A DNA stretch of 64,000 nt. Source: Colletes latitarsis (lineage: Eukaryota > Arthropoda > Insecta > Hymenoptera > Colletidae). Of this stretch, positions 25,861-38,879 are shown piece by piece (position 1 is the first letter of the stretch; each line of letters begins with the position of its first letter). The notes below the pieces were generated by a model, which saw only the letters and a list, made by a program, of their open reading frames with translations, was not told the DNA's origin and made no database searches. The stretch is from positions 7,159,672-7,223,671 of the forward strand of contig NC_135134.1 of assembly GCF_051014445.1 (NCBI RefSeq), in the 5' to 3' direction. The position numbers were made by a program, and so were the translations under genes.

Positions 25861-28800
25861 CGCCGGCTATGTCTGGGATAGGTCTGGTATTTGCAATCAT
25901 CTGGCTCGTAGCTTCGCATTTTTCGCCTACTTGTTGTCAAGATCCTGGGCTTTTTCTGGTTTGGATCACGTAGTAATGCGGCACCGCAACGTAACAGTCA
26001 ATTAAACCTGGTTGCGATTAATATTTTGGAGGAAAACGCCGGTTATGTCTCGGTTAGGTCTGGGATTTGCCCTCATCTGGCTCGTACCTTTGCATTTTTC
26101 ACCTACTTGTTGTCAACATCCTGGGCTTTTTCTGGTCTGGATCACGTAGTAATGCGGTACCACACCGTAACAGTCAATTAAACCTGGTTGCGATTAATAT
26201 TTTGGAGGATAACGCCGGTTATGTCTCGGTTAGGTCTGGGATTTGTCCTCATCTGGCTCGTACCTTTGCATTTTTCACCTACTTGTTGTCAAGATCCTGG
26301 GTTTTTTCTGGTCTGGATCACGTAGTAATGCGGTACCACACCGTAACAGTCAATTAAACCTGGTTGCGATTAATATTTTGGAGGATAACGCCGGTTATGT
26401 CTCGGTTAGGTCTGGGATTTGCCCTCATCTGGCTCGTACCTTTGCATTTTTCGCATACCTGTTGGCCAGATCCTGGCCTTTTTCTGGCTTGGACCACGTA
26501 GTAATTAGGTACCACACTGAAACATTCAACTAAACCTGGCTCCGATTAATATTTTAGAGGATAACGCCGGTTATGTCTGGGTTAGTTCTGGTATTTGCCC
26601 TCATCTGGCTTGCACTTTCGCATCTATCGCATACTTGATGGCCAGATCCAGGGCTTTTTCGGGTTTGTATCCCGTCGTAATGTGGTACCGCACCGAAGCA
26701 GTCAATTAAACCTGGTTGCGATTAATATTTTGGAGGATAACGCCGGTTATGTCTCGGTTAGGTCTGGGATTTGCCCTCATCTGGCTCGTACCTTTGCATT
26801 TTTCACCTACTTGTTGTCAAGATCCTGGGCTTTTTCTGGTCTGGATCACGTAGTAATGCGGTACCACACCGTAACAGTCAATTAAACCTGGTTGCGATTA
26901 ATATTTTGGAGGATAACGCCGGTTATGTCTCGGTTAGGTCTGGGATTTGCCCTCATCTGGCTCGTACCTTTGCATTTTTCGCATACCTGTTGTCAAGATC
27001 CTGGGCTTTTTCTGGTCTGGATCACGTAGTGATGCGGTACCACACCGTAACAGTCAATTAAACCTGGTTGCGATTAATATTTTGGAGGATAACGCCGGTT
27101 ATGTCTCGGTTAGGTCTGGGATTTGCCCTCATCTGGCTCGTGCCTTTGCATTTTTCGCATACCTGTTGGCCAGATCCTGGCCTTTTTCTGGCTTGGACCA
27201 CGTAGTAATTAGGTGCCACACTGAAACATTCAACTAAACCTTGTTCCGATTAATGTTTTAGAGGATAACGCCGGTTATGTCTGGGTTAGTTCTGGTATTT
27301 GCCCTCATCTGGCTCGTACTTTCGCATTTTTCGCATACTTGTTGGCCAGATCCTGGCCTTTTTCTGGCTTGGACCACGTAGTAATTAGGTACCACACTGA
27401 AACATTCAACTAAACCTGGTTCCGATTAATATTTTAGAGGATAACGCCGGTTATGTCTGGGTTAGTTCTGGTATTTGCCCTCATCTGGCTCGCACTTTCG
27501 CATCTATCGCATACTTGATGGCTAGATCCTGGCCTTTTTCTGGTTTGGATCACGTAGTATTGCGGTACCACACCGAAGCAGTCAATTAAACCTGGTTGCG
27601 ATTAATATTTTAGAGGATAACGCCGGTTATGTCTCGGTTAGGTCTGGGATTTGCCCTGATCTGGCTCGCACTTTCGCATCTATCGCATACTTGGTGGCTA
27701 GATCCTGGCCTTTTTCTGGTTTGGATCACGTAGTAATGCGGTACCACACTGAAACCGTCAATAAAAGCTGGTTCGAATTAGTATCTTAGAGGATAACGCT
27801 GGTTATGGCTGGGTTAGTTCTGGTATTTGCAATCATCTGGCTCGCCCTTTCGCATCTATCGCATACTTGATGGCCAGATCCAGGGCTTTTTCGGGTTTGT
27901 ATCCCGTCGTAATGTGGTACCGCACCGAAGCAGTCAATGAAACCTGGTTGCGATGAATATTTTGGAGGATAACGCTGGTTATGTTTGGGTGAGGTCTGGT
28001 ATTTGCAATCATCTGGCTCCTACTTCCGCATTTTACGCCTACTTGTTGTCAAGATCCTGGGCTTTTTCTGGTCTGGATCACGTAGTAATGCGGTACCACA
28101 CCGTAACAGTCAATTAAACCTGGTTGCGATTAATATTTTAGAGGATAACGCCGGTTATGTCTCGGTTAGGTCTGGGATTTGCCCTCATCTGGCTCGTACT
28201 TTCGCATTTTTCGCATACTTGTTGGCCAGATCCTGGCCTTTTTCTGGCTTGGACCACGTAGTAATTAGGTACCACACTGAAACATTCAACTAAACCTGGT
28301 TCCGATTAATATTTTAGAGGATAACGCCGGTTATGTCTGGGTTAGTTCTGGTATTTGCCCTCATCTGGCTCGCACTTTCGCATCTATCGCATACTTGATG
28401 GCTAGATCCTGGCCTTTTTCTGGTTTGGATCTCGTAGTAATGCGGTACCACACCGAAACTGTCAATTAAACCTGGTTGCGATTAATATTTTAGAGGATAA
28501 CGCCGGTTATGTCTGGCTTAGGTCTGGGATTTGCCCTCATCTGGCTCGTACTTTCGCATTGCTCGTATACTTGTTGGCCAGATCCAGGGCTTTTTCGGGT
28601 TTGTTTACCGTCGTAATGTGGTACCGCACCGAAGCAGTCAATGAAACCTGGTTGCGATGAATATTTTGGAGGATAACGCTGGTTATGTTTGGGTGAGGTC
28701 TGGTATTTGCAATCATCTGGCTCCTACTTCCGCATTTTTCACCTACTTGTTGTCAAGATCCTGGGCTTTTTCTGGTCTGGATCACGTAGTAATGCGGTAC

Positions 28801-31140
28801 CACACCGTAACAGTCAATTAAACCTGGTTGCGATTAATATTTTGGAGGATAACGCCAGTTATGTCTCGGTTAGGTCTGCGATTTGCCCTCATCTGACTCG
28901 TACCTTTGCAATTTTCGCCTACTTGTTGGCAAGATCCTGGGCTTTTTCTGGTTTGGATCACGTAGTAATGCGGTACCACACTGAAACCGTCAATAAAAGC
29001 TGGTTCGGATTAGTATCTTAGAGGATAACGCTGGTAATGGCTGGGTTAGTTCTGGTATTTGCAATCATCTGGCTCTTAGCTTCGCATTTTTCGCCTACTT
29101 GTTGTCAAGATCCTGGGCTTTTTCTGGTTTGTAACACGTAGTAATGCGGCACCGCACCGTAACAGTCAATTAAACCTGGTTGCGATTAATATTTTGGAGG
29201 ATAACGCCGGTTATGTCTCGGTTAGGTCTGGGATTTGCCCTCATCTGGCTCGTACCTTTGCATTTTTCGCCTACTTGTTGTCAAGATCCTGGACTTTTTC
29301 TGGTTCGGATCACGTAGTCATGCGGTACCACACCGAAACAGTCAATTAAACCTGGTTGCGATTAATATTTTAGAGGATAACGCCGGTTATGTCTCGGTTA
29401 GGTCTGGGATTTGCCCTCATCTGGCTCGTACTTTCGCATTTTTCGCATACTTGTTGGCCAGATCCTGGCCTTTTTCTGGCTTGGTCCACGTAGTAATTAG
29501 GTACCACACTGAAACATTCAACTAAACCTGGTTCCGATTAATATTTTAGAGGATAACGCCGGTTATGTCTGGGTTAGTTCTGGTATTTGCCCTCATCTGG
29601 CTCGCACTTTCGCATCTATCGCATACTCGATGGCTAGATCCTGACCTTTTTCTGGTTTGGATCACGTAGTAATGCGGTACCACACCGAAACAGTCAATTA
29701 AACCTGGTTGCGATTAATATTATAGAGGATAACGCCGGTTATGTCTCGGTTAGGTCTGGGATTTGCCCTCATCTGGCTCGCACTTTCGCATTTTTCGCAT
29801 ACTTGTTGGCCAGATCCTGGCCTTTTTCTGGTTTGGATCACGTAGTAATGCGGTACCACACCGAAACTGTCAATTAAACCTGGTTGCGATTAATATTTTA
29901 AAGGATAACGCCGGTTATGTCTGGCTTAGGTCTGGGATTTGCCCTCATCTGGCTCGTACTTTCTCATTGCTCGTATACTTGTTGGCCAGATCCAGGGCTT
30001 TTTCGGGTTTGTATCCCGTCGTAATGTGGTACCGCACCGAAGCAGTCAATGAAACCTGTTTGCGATGAATATTTTGGAGGATAACGCTGGTTATGTTTGG
30101 GTGAGGTCTGGTATTTGCAATCATCTGGCTCCTACTTCCGCATTTTTCGCCTACTTGTTGTCAAGATCCTGGGCTTTTTCTGGTCTGGATCACGTAGTAA
30201 TGCGGTACCACACCGTAACAGTCAATTAAACCTGGTTGCGATTAATATTTTGGAGGATAACGCCGGTTATGTCTCGGTTAGGTCTGGGATTTGCCCTCAT
30301 CTGGCTCGTACCTTTGCATTTTTCGCCTACTTGTTGGCAAGATCCTGGGCTTTTTCTGGTTCGGATCACGTAGTAATGCGGTACCACACCGAAACTGTCA
30401 ATTAAACCTGGTTGCGATTAATATTTTAGAGGATAACGCCGGTTATGTCTCGGTTAGGTCTGGGATTTGCCCTCATCTGGCTCGCACTTTCGCATTTTTC
30501 GCATACTTGTTGGCCAGATCCTGGCCTTTTTCTGGCTTGGACCACGTAGTAATGTGGCACCACACTGAAACAGTCAAATAAACCTGGTTGCGATTAATAT
30601 TTCAGAGGATAACGCCGGTTATGTCTCGGTTAGGTCTGGAATTTGCCCTCATCTGGCTCGTACTTTCGCATTTTTCGCATACGTGTTGGCCAGATCCTGG
30701 CCTTTTTCTGGCTTGGCCCACGTAGTAATTAGGTACCACACCGAAACATTCAACTAAACCTGGTTCCGATTAATATTTTAGAGGATAACGCCGGTTATGT
30801 CTGTGTTAGTTCTGGTACTTGCCCTCATCTGGCTCGCACTTTCGCATCTATCGCATACTTGATGGCTAGATCCTGGCCTTTTTCTGGTTTGGATCACGTA
30901 GTATTGCGGTACCACACCGAAACAGTCAATTAAACCTGGTTGCGATTAATATTTTAGAGGATAACGCCGGTTATGTCTCGGTTAGGTCTGGGATTTGGCC
31001 TGATCTGGCTCCTACTTTCGCATTTTTCGCATACTTGCTGGCTAGATCCTGGCCTTTTTCTGGTTTGGATCACGTAGTAATGCGGTACCACACCGAAACA
31101 GTCAAATAAACCTGGTTCCGATTAATATTTTAGAGGATAA
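25861..31140. repeat. Satellite sub-array with recurrent diagnostic monomer pair
   Basis: The GGTGAGGTCTGG monomer returns at 27985, 28689 and 30097, spaced 4 and 8 monomers. Around 26070-27070 several near-identical monomers of one type (GTACCTTTGCATTTTTC) stand directly in series, suggesting local monomer-level amplification. The segment from about 30100 to 31015 is repeated near 42240-43000, where the second copy then holds one extra monomer before both rejoin. No gene is seen. Confidence 0.8.
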
Positions 31141-34100
31141 CGCCGGCTATGACTGGGATAGGTCTTGTATTTGCAATCATCTGGCTCGTACCTTCGCATT
31201 TTTCGCCTACTTGTTGTCAAGATCCTGGGCTTTTTCTGGATTGGATCACGTAGTAATGCGGCACCGCACCGTAACAGTCAATTAAACCTGGTTGCGATTA
31301 ATATTTTGGAGGATAACGCCGGTTATGTCTCGGTTAGGTCTGGGATTTGCCCTCACCTGGCTTGTACTTTCGCATTTTTCGCATACTTGTTGGCCAGATC
31401 CTGGCCTTTTTCTGGCTTGGACCACGTAGTAATTAGGCACCACACTGAAACATTCAACTAAACCTGGTTCCGATTAATATTTTAGAGGATAATGCCGGGT
31501 GTGTCTGGGTTAGTTCTGGTATTTGCCCTCATCTGGCTCGCACTTTCTCATCTATCGCATACTTGATGGCTAGATCCTGGCCTTTTTCTGGTTTGGATCT
31601 CGTAGTAATACGGTAGCACACCGAAACTGTCAATTAAACCTGGTTGCGATTAATATTTTAGAGGATAACGCCGGTTATGTCTGGCTTAGGTCTGGGATTT
31701 GCCCTCATCTGGCTCGTACTTTCGCATTGCTCGTATACTTGTTGGCCAGATCCAGGGCTTTTTCGGGTTTGTATCCCGTCGTAATGTGGTACCGCACCGA
31801 AGCAGTCAATGAAACCTGGTTGCGATGAATATATTGGAGGATAACGCTGGTTATGTTTGGGTGAGGTCTGGTATTTGCAATCATCTGGCTCCTACTTCCG
31901 CATTTTTCACCTACTTGTTGTCAAGATCCTGGGCTTTTTCTGGTCTGGATCACGTAGTAATGCGGTACCACACCGTAACAGTCAATTAAACCTGGTTGCG
32001 ATTAATATTTTGGAGGATAACGCCGGTTATGTCTCGGTTAGGTCTGGGATTTGCCCTCATCTGGCTCGTACCTTTGCATTTTTCACCTACTTGTTGTCAA
32101 GATCCTGGGCTTTTTCTGGTCTGGATCACGTAGTAATGCGGTACCACACCGTAACAGTCAATTAAACCTGGTTGCGATTAATATTTTGGAGGATAACGCC
32201 GGTTATGTCTCGGTTAGGTCTGGGATTTGCCCTCATCTGGCTCGTACCTTTGCATTTTTCGCATACCTGTTGGCCAGATCCAGGCCTTTTTCTGGCTTGG
32301 ACCACGTAGTAATTAGGTACCACACTGAAACATTCAACTAAACCTGGCTCCGATTAATATTTTAGAGGATAACGCCGGTTATGTCGGGGTTAGTTCTGGT
32401 ATTTGCCCTCATCTGGCTGGCACTTTCGCATCTATCGCATACTTGATGGCTAGATCCTGGCCTTTTTCTGGTTTGGATCACGTAGTAATGCGGTACCACA
32501 CCGAAACAGTCAATTAAACCTGGTTGCGATTAATATTTTAGAGGATAACGCCGGTTATGTCTCGGTTAGGTCTGGGATTTGCCCTGATCTGGCTCCTACT
32601 TTCGCATTTTTCGCATACTTGTTGGCCAGATCCTGGCCTTTTTCTGGCTTGGATCACGTAGTAATGCGGTACCACACCGAAGCAGACAATTAAACCTGGT
32701 TGCGATTAATATTTTAGAGGATAACGCCGGTTATGTCTCGGTTAGGTCTGGGATTTGCCCTCATCTGGCTCGCACTTTCGCATCTATCGCATACTTGATG
32801 GCTAGATCCTGGCCTTTTTCTGGTCTGTATCACGTAGTAATGTGGTACCACACTGAAACCGTCAATAAAAGCTGGTTCGGATTAGTATCTTAGAGGATAA
32901 CGCTGGTTATGGCTGGGTTAGTTCTGGTATTTGCAATCATCTGGCTCGCAGCTTCGCATTTTTCGCCTACTTGTTGTCAAGATCCTGGCCTTTTTCTGGT
33001 TTGGATCACGTAGTAATGCGGTACCACACCGAAACTGTCAATTAAACCTGGTTGCGATTAATATTTTAGAGGATAACGCCGGTTATGTCTGGCTTAGGTC
33101 TGGGATTTGCCCTCATCTGGCTCGTACTTTCGCATTGCTCTTATACTTGTTGGCCAGATCCAGGGCTTTTTCGGGTTTGTATCCCGTTGTAATGTGGTAC
33201 CGCACCGAAGCAGTCAATGAAACCTGGTTGCGATGAATATTTTGGAGGATAACGCTGGTTATGTTTGGGTGAGGTCTGGTATTTGCAATCATCTGGCTTT
33301 TACTTCCGCATTTTTCACCTACTTGTTGTCAAGATCCTGGGCTTTTTCTGGTCTGGATCACGTAGTAATGCGGTACCACACCGCAACAGTCAATTAAACC
33401 TGGATGCGATTAATATTTTGGAGGATAATGCCGGTTATGTCTCGGTTAGGTCTGGGATTTACCCTCATCTGGCTCGTACCTTTGCATTTTTCGCCTACTT
33501 GTTGGCAAGATCCTGGGCTTTTTCTGTTTCGGATCACGTAGTAATGCGGTACCACACCGAAACTGTCAATTAAACCTGGTTGCGATTAATATATTAGAGG
33601 ATAACGCCGGTTATGTCTCGGTTAGGTCTGGGATTTGCCCTCACCTGGCTCGCACTTTCGCATTTTTCGCATACTTGTTGGCCAGAACCTGGCCTTTTTC
33701 TGGCTTGGACCACGTAGTAATGTGGCACCACACTGAAACAGTCAAATAAACCTGGTTGCGATTAATATTTCAGAGGATAACGCCGGTTATGTCTCGGTTA
33801 GATCTGGGATTTGCCCTCATCTGGCTCGTACTTTCGCATTTTTCGCATACTTGCTGGCTAGATCCTGGCCTTTTTCTGGTTTGGATCACGTAGTAATGCG
33901 GTACCACACCGAAACAGTCAAATAAACCTGGTTCCGATTAATATTTTAGAGGATAACGCCGGCTATGACTGGGATAGGTCTGGTATTTGCAATCATCTGG
34001 CTCGTAGCTTCGCATTTTTCGCCTACTTGTTGTCAAGATCCTGGGCTTTTTCTGGATTGGATCACGTAGTAATGCGGCACCGCACCGTAACAGTCAATTA

Positions 34101-34285
34101 AACCTGGTTGCGATTAATATTTTGGAGGATAACGCCGGTTATGTCTCGGTTAGGTCTGGGATTTGCCCTCATCTGGCTCGTACTTTCGCATTTTTCACCT
34201 ACTTGTTGTCAAGATCCTGGGCTTTTTCTGGTCTGGATCACGTAGTAATGCGGTACCACACCGCAACAGTCAATTAAACCTGGAT
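31141..34285. repeat. 3.1-kb HOR block, first copy (repeated at about 43281-46425)
   Basis: This block matches 43281-46425 at an offset of 12140 bp, which is 69 monomers minus the four single-base deletions lying between. A 2.7-kb part of it (about 31490-34169) is also found at about 38879-41558 at an offset of 7389 bp. Shared markers include AATGCCGGGTGTGTCTGG (31491, 38880, 43631), GTAGTAATACGGTAGCAC, and TCTGGCTTTTACTTCCGC near 33294/40683/45434. The copies end at different monomers. Confidence 0.85.
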
Positions 34286-37200
34286 GCGATTAATATTTTG
34301 GAGGATAAGGCTGGTTATGTTTGGGTTAGTTCTGTATTTGCAATCATCTGGCTCGTACTTAAGCATTTCTCGCATACCTGTTGGCCAGATCCTGGCCTTT
34401 TCCTGGTTTGGATCACGCACTAATGTGGCACCACACTGAAACAGTCAAAGAAACCTGGTTGCGATTAATATTTCAGAGGATAACGCCGGTTATGTCTCGG
34501 TTAGATCTGGGATTTGCCCTCATCTGGCTCGTACTTTCGCATTTTTCGCATACTTGCTGGCTAGATCCTGGCCTTTTTCTGGTTTGGATCACGTAGTAAT
34601 GCGGTACCACACCGAAACAGTCAAATAAACCTGGTTCCGATTAATATTTTGGAGGATAACGCCGGTTATGTCTCGGTTAGGTCTGGGATTTGCCCTCATC
34701 TGGCTCGTACCTTTGCATTTTTCACCTACTTGCTGTCAAGATCCTGGGCTTTTTCTCGTCTGGATCACGTAGTAATGCGGTACCACACCGTAACAGTCAA
34801 TTAAACCTGGTTGCGATTAATATTTTGGAGGATAACGCCGGTTATGTCTCGGTTAGGTCTGGGATTTGCCCTCATCTGGCTCGTACTTTCGCATTTTTCG
34901 CATACTTGTTGGCCAGATCCTGGCCTTTTTCTGGCTTGGACCACGTAGTAATGTGGCACCACACTGAAACAGTCAAATAAACCTGGTTGCGATTAATATT
35001 TCAGAGGATAACGCCGGTTATGTCTCGGTTAGGTCTGGGATTTGCCCACATCTGGCTCGTACGTTCGCATTTTTCGCATACGTGTTGGCCAGATCCTGGC
35101 CTTTTCTGACTTGGCCCACGTAGTAATTAGGTACCACACCGAAACATTCAACTAAACCTGGTTCCGATTAATATTTTGGAGGATAACGCCGGTTATGTCT
35201 CGGTTAGCTCTGGTACTTGACCTCATCTGGCTCGCACTTTCGCATCTATCGCATACTTGATGGCTAGATCCTGGCCTTTTTCTGGCTTGGACCACGTAGT
35301 AATTAGGCACCACACTGAAACATTCAACTAAACCTGGTTCCGATTAATATTTTAGAGGATAACGCCGGTCATGTCTGGCTTAGGTCTGGGATTTGCCCTC
35401 ATCTGGCTCGTACTTTCGCATTGCTCGTATACTTGTTGGCCAGATCCAGGGCTTTTTCGGGTTTGTATCCCGTCGTAATGTGGTACCGCACCGAAGCAGT
35501 CAATGAAACCTGGTTGCGATGAATATTTTGGAGGATAACGCTGGTTATGTTTGGGTGAGGTCTGGTATTTGCAATCATCTGGCTCCTACTTCCGCATTTT
35601 TCACCTACTTGTTGTCAAGATCCGGGGCTTTTTCTGGTCTGGATCACGTAGTAATGCGGTACCACACCGTAACAGTCAATTAAACCTGGTTGCGATTAAT
35701 ATTTTGGAGGATAACGCCGGTTATGTCTCGGTTAGGTCTGGGATTTGCCCTCATCTGGCTCGCACTTTCGCATTTTTCGCATACTTGTTGGCCAGATCCT
35801 GGCCTTTTTCTGGCTTGAACCACGTAGTAATGTGGCACCACACTGAAACAGTCAAATAAACCTGGTTGCGATTAATATTTCACAGGATAACGCCGGTTAT
35901 GTCTCGGTTAGGTCTGGAATTTGCCCTCATCTGGCTCGTACTTTCGCATTTTTCGCATACGTGTTGGCCAGATCCTGGCCTTTTTCTGGCTTGGCCCACG
36001 TAGTAATTAGGTACCACACCGAAACATTCAACTAAACCTGGTTCCGATTAATATTTTAGAGGATAACGCCGGTTATGTCTGTGTTAGTTCTGGTACTTGC
36101 CCTCATCTGGCTCGCACTTTCGCATCTATCGCATACTTGATGGCTAGATCCTGGCCTTTTTCTGGTTTGGATCACGTAGTATTGCGGTACCACACCGAAA
36201 CAGTCAATTAAACCTGGTTGCGATTAATATTTTAGAGGATAACGCCGGTTATGTCTCGGTTAGGTCTGGGATTTGGCCTGATCTGGCTCCTACTTTCGCA
36301 TTTTTCGCATACTTGTTGGCCAGATCCTGGCCTTTTTCTGGTTTGGATCACGCACTAATGTGGCACCACACTGAAACAGTCAAAGAAACCTGGTTGCGAT
36401 TAATATTTCAGAGGATAACGCCGGTTATGTCTCGGTTAGATCTGGGATTTGCCCTCATCTGGCTCGTACTTTCGCATTTTTCGCATACTTGCTGGCTAGA
36501 TCCTGGCCTTTTTCTGGTTTGGATCACGTAGTAATGCGGTACCACACCGAAACAGTCAAATAAACCTGGTTCCGATTAATATTTTAGAGGATAACGCCGG
36601 CTATGACTGGGATAGGTCTGGTATTTGCAATCATCTGGCTCGTAGCTTCGCATTTTTCGCCTACTTGTTGTCAAGATCCTGGGCTTTTTCTGGATTGGAT
36701 CACGTAGTAATGCGGCACCGCACCGTAACAGTCAATTAAACCTGGTTGCGATTAATATTTTGGAGGATAATGCCGGTTATGTCTCTGTTAGGTCTGGGAT
36801 TTGCCCTCATCTGGCTCGCACTTTCGCATTTTTCGCATACTTGTTGGCCAGATCCTGGCCTTTTTCTGGCTTGGACCACGTAGTAATTAGGCACCACACT
36901 GAAACATTCAACTAAACCTGGTTCCGATTAATATTTTAGAGGATAACGCCGGTTATGTCTGGCTCAGGTCTGGGATTTGCCCTCATCTGGCTCGTACTTT
37001 CGCATTGCTCGTATACTTGTTGGCCAGATCCAGGGCTTTTTTGGGTTTGTATCCCGTCGTAATGTGGTACCGCACCGAAGCAGTCAATGAAACCTGGTTG
37101 CGATGAATATTTTGGAGGATAACGCTGGTTATGTTTGGGTGAGGTCTGGTATTTGCAATCATCTGGCTCCTACTTCCGCATTTTTCACCTACTTGTTGTC

Positions 37201-38879
37201 AAGATCCGGGGCTTTTTCTGGTCTGGATCACGTAGTAATGCAGTACCACACCGTAACAGTCAATTAAACCTGGTTGCGATTAATATTTTGGAGGATAACG
37301 CCGGTTATGTCTCGGTTAGGTCTGGGATTTGCCCTCATCTGGCTCGTACCTTTGCATTTTTCACCTACTTGCTGTCAAGATCCTGGGCTTTTTCTGGTCT
37401 GGATCACGTAGTAATGCGGTACCACACCGTAACAGTCAATTAAACCTGGTTGCGATTAATATTTTGGAGGATAACGCCGGTTATGTCTCGGTTAGGTCTG
37501 GGATTTGCCCTCATCTGGCTCGTACTTTCGCATTTTTCGCATACTTGTTGGCCAGATCCTGGCCTTTTTCTGGCTTGGACCACGTAGTAATGTGGCACCA
37601 CACTGAAACAGTCAAATAAACCTGGTTGCGATTAATATTTCAGAGGATAACGCCGGTTATGTCTCGGTTAGGTCTGGGATTTGCCCACATCTGGCTCGTA
37701 CGTTCGCATTTTTCGCATACGTGTTGGCCAGATCCTGGCCTTTTCTGACTTGGCCCACGTAGTAATTAGGTACCACACCGAAACATTCAACTAAACCTGG
37801 TTCCGATTAATATTTTGGAGGATAACGCCGGTTATGTCTCGGTTAGCTCTGGTACTTGACCTCATCTGGCTCGCACTTTCGCATCTATCGCATACTTGAT
37901 GGCTAGATCCTGGCCTTTTTCTGGCTTGGACCACGTAGTAATTAGGCACCACACTGAAACATTCAACTAAACCTGGTTCCGATTAATATTTTAGAGGATA
38001 ACGCCGGTCATGTCTGGCTTAGGTCTGGGATTTGGCCTGATCTGGCTCCTACTTTCGCATTTTTCGCATACTTGTTGGCCAGATCCTGGCCTTTTTCTGG
38101 CTTGGACCACGTAGTAATGTGGTACCACACTGCAACAGTCAAATAAACCTGGTTCCGATTAATATTTTAGAGGATAACGCCGGTTATGTCTGGCTCAGGT
38201 CTGGGATTTGCCCTCATCTGGCTCGTACTTTCGCATTGCTCGTATACTTGTTGGCCAGATCCAGGGCTTTTTCGGGTTTGTATCCCGTCGTAATGTGGTA
38301 CCGCACCGAAGCAGTCAATGAAACGTGGTTGCGATGAATATATTGGAGGATAACGCTGGTTATGTTTGGGTGAGGTCTGGTATTTGCAATCATCTGGCTC
38401 CTACTTCCGCATTTTTCACCTACTTGTTGTCATGATCCTGGGCTTTTTCTGGTCTGGATCACGTAGTAATGCGGTACCACACCGCAACAGTCAATTAAAC
38501 CTGGATGCGATTAATATTTTGGAGGATAATGCCGGTTATGTCTCGGTTAGGTCTGGGATTTACCCTCATCTGGCTCGTACCTTTGCATTTTTCGCCTACT
38601 TGTTGGCAAGATCCTGGGCTTTTTCTGGTTCGGATCACGTAGTAATGCGGTACCACACCGAAACTGTCAATTAAACCTGGTTGCGATTAATATTTTAGAG
38701 GATAACGCCGGTTATGTCTCGGTTAGGTCTGGGATTTGCCCTCACCTGGCTCGCACTTTCGCATTTTTCGCATACTTGTTGGCCAGAACCTGGCCTTTTT
38801 CTGGCTTGGACCACGTAGTAATGTGGCACCACACTGAAACAGTCAAATAAACCTGGTTGCGATTAATATTTTAGAGGAT
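34286..38879. repeat. Satellite zone with a 15-monomer (about 2640-bp) segmental copy
   Basis: About 34650-35390 is repeated at about 37290-38030 with shared rare variants: CCCACATCTGG, CGTACGTTCGC, a 1-bp deletion giving CCTTTTCTGAC (near 35104 and 37742), CTTGACCTC, and CCGGTCATGTCTGGC. The same run recurs around 41640-42060 (with the deletion) and around 47340-47700 and 55790-56140 (without it). A separate 1-bp deletion is present near 34331 (GTTCTGTATTTG). No gene is seen. Confidence 0.8.
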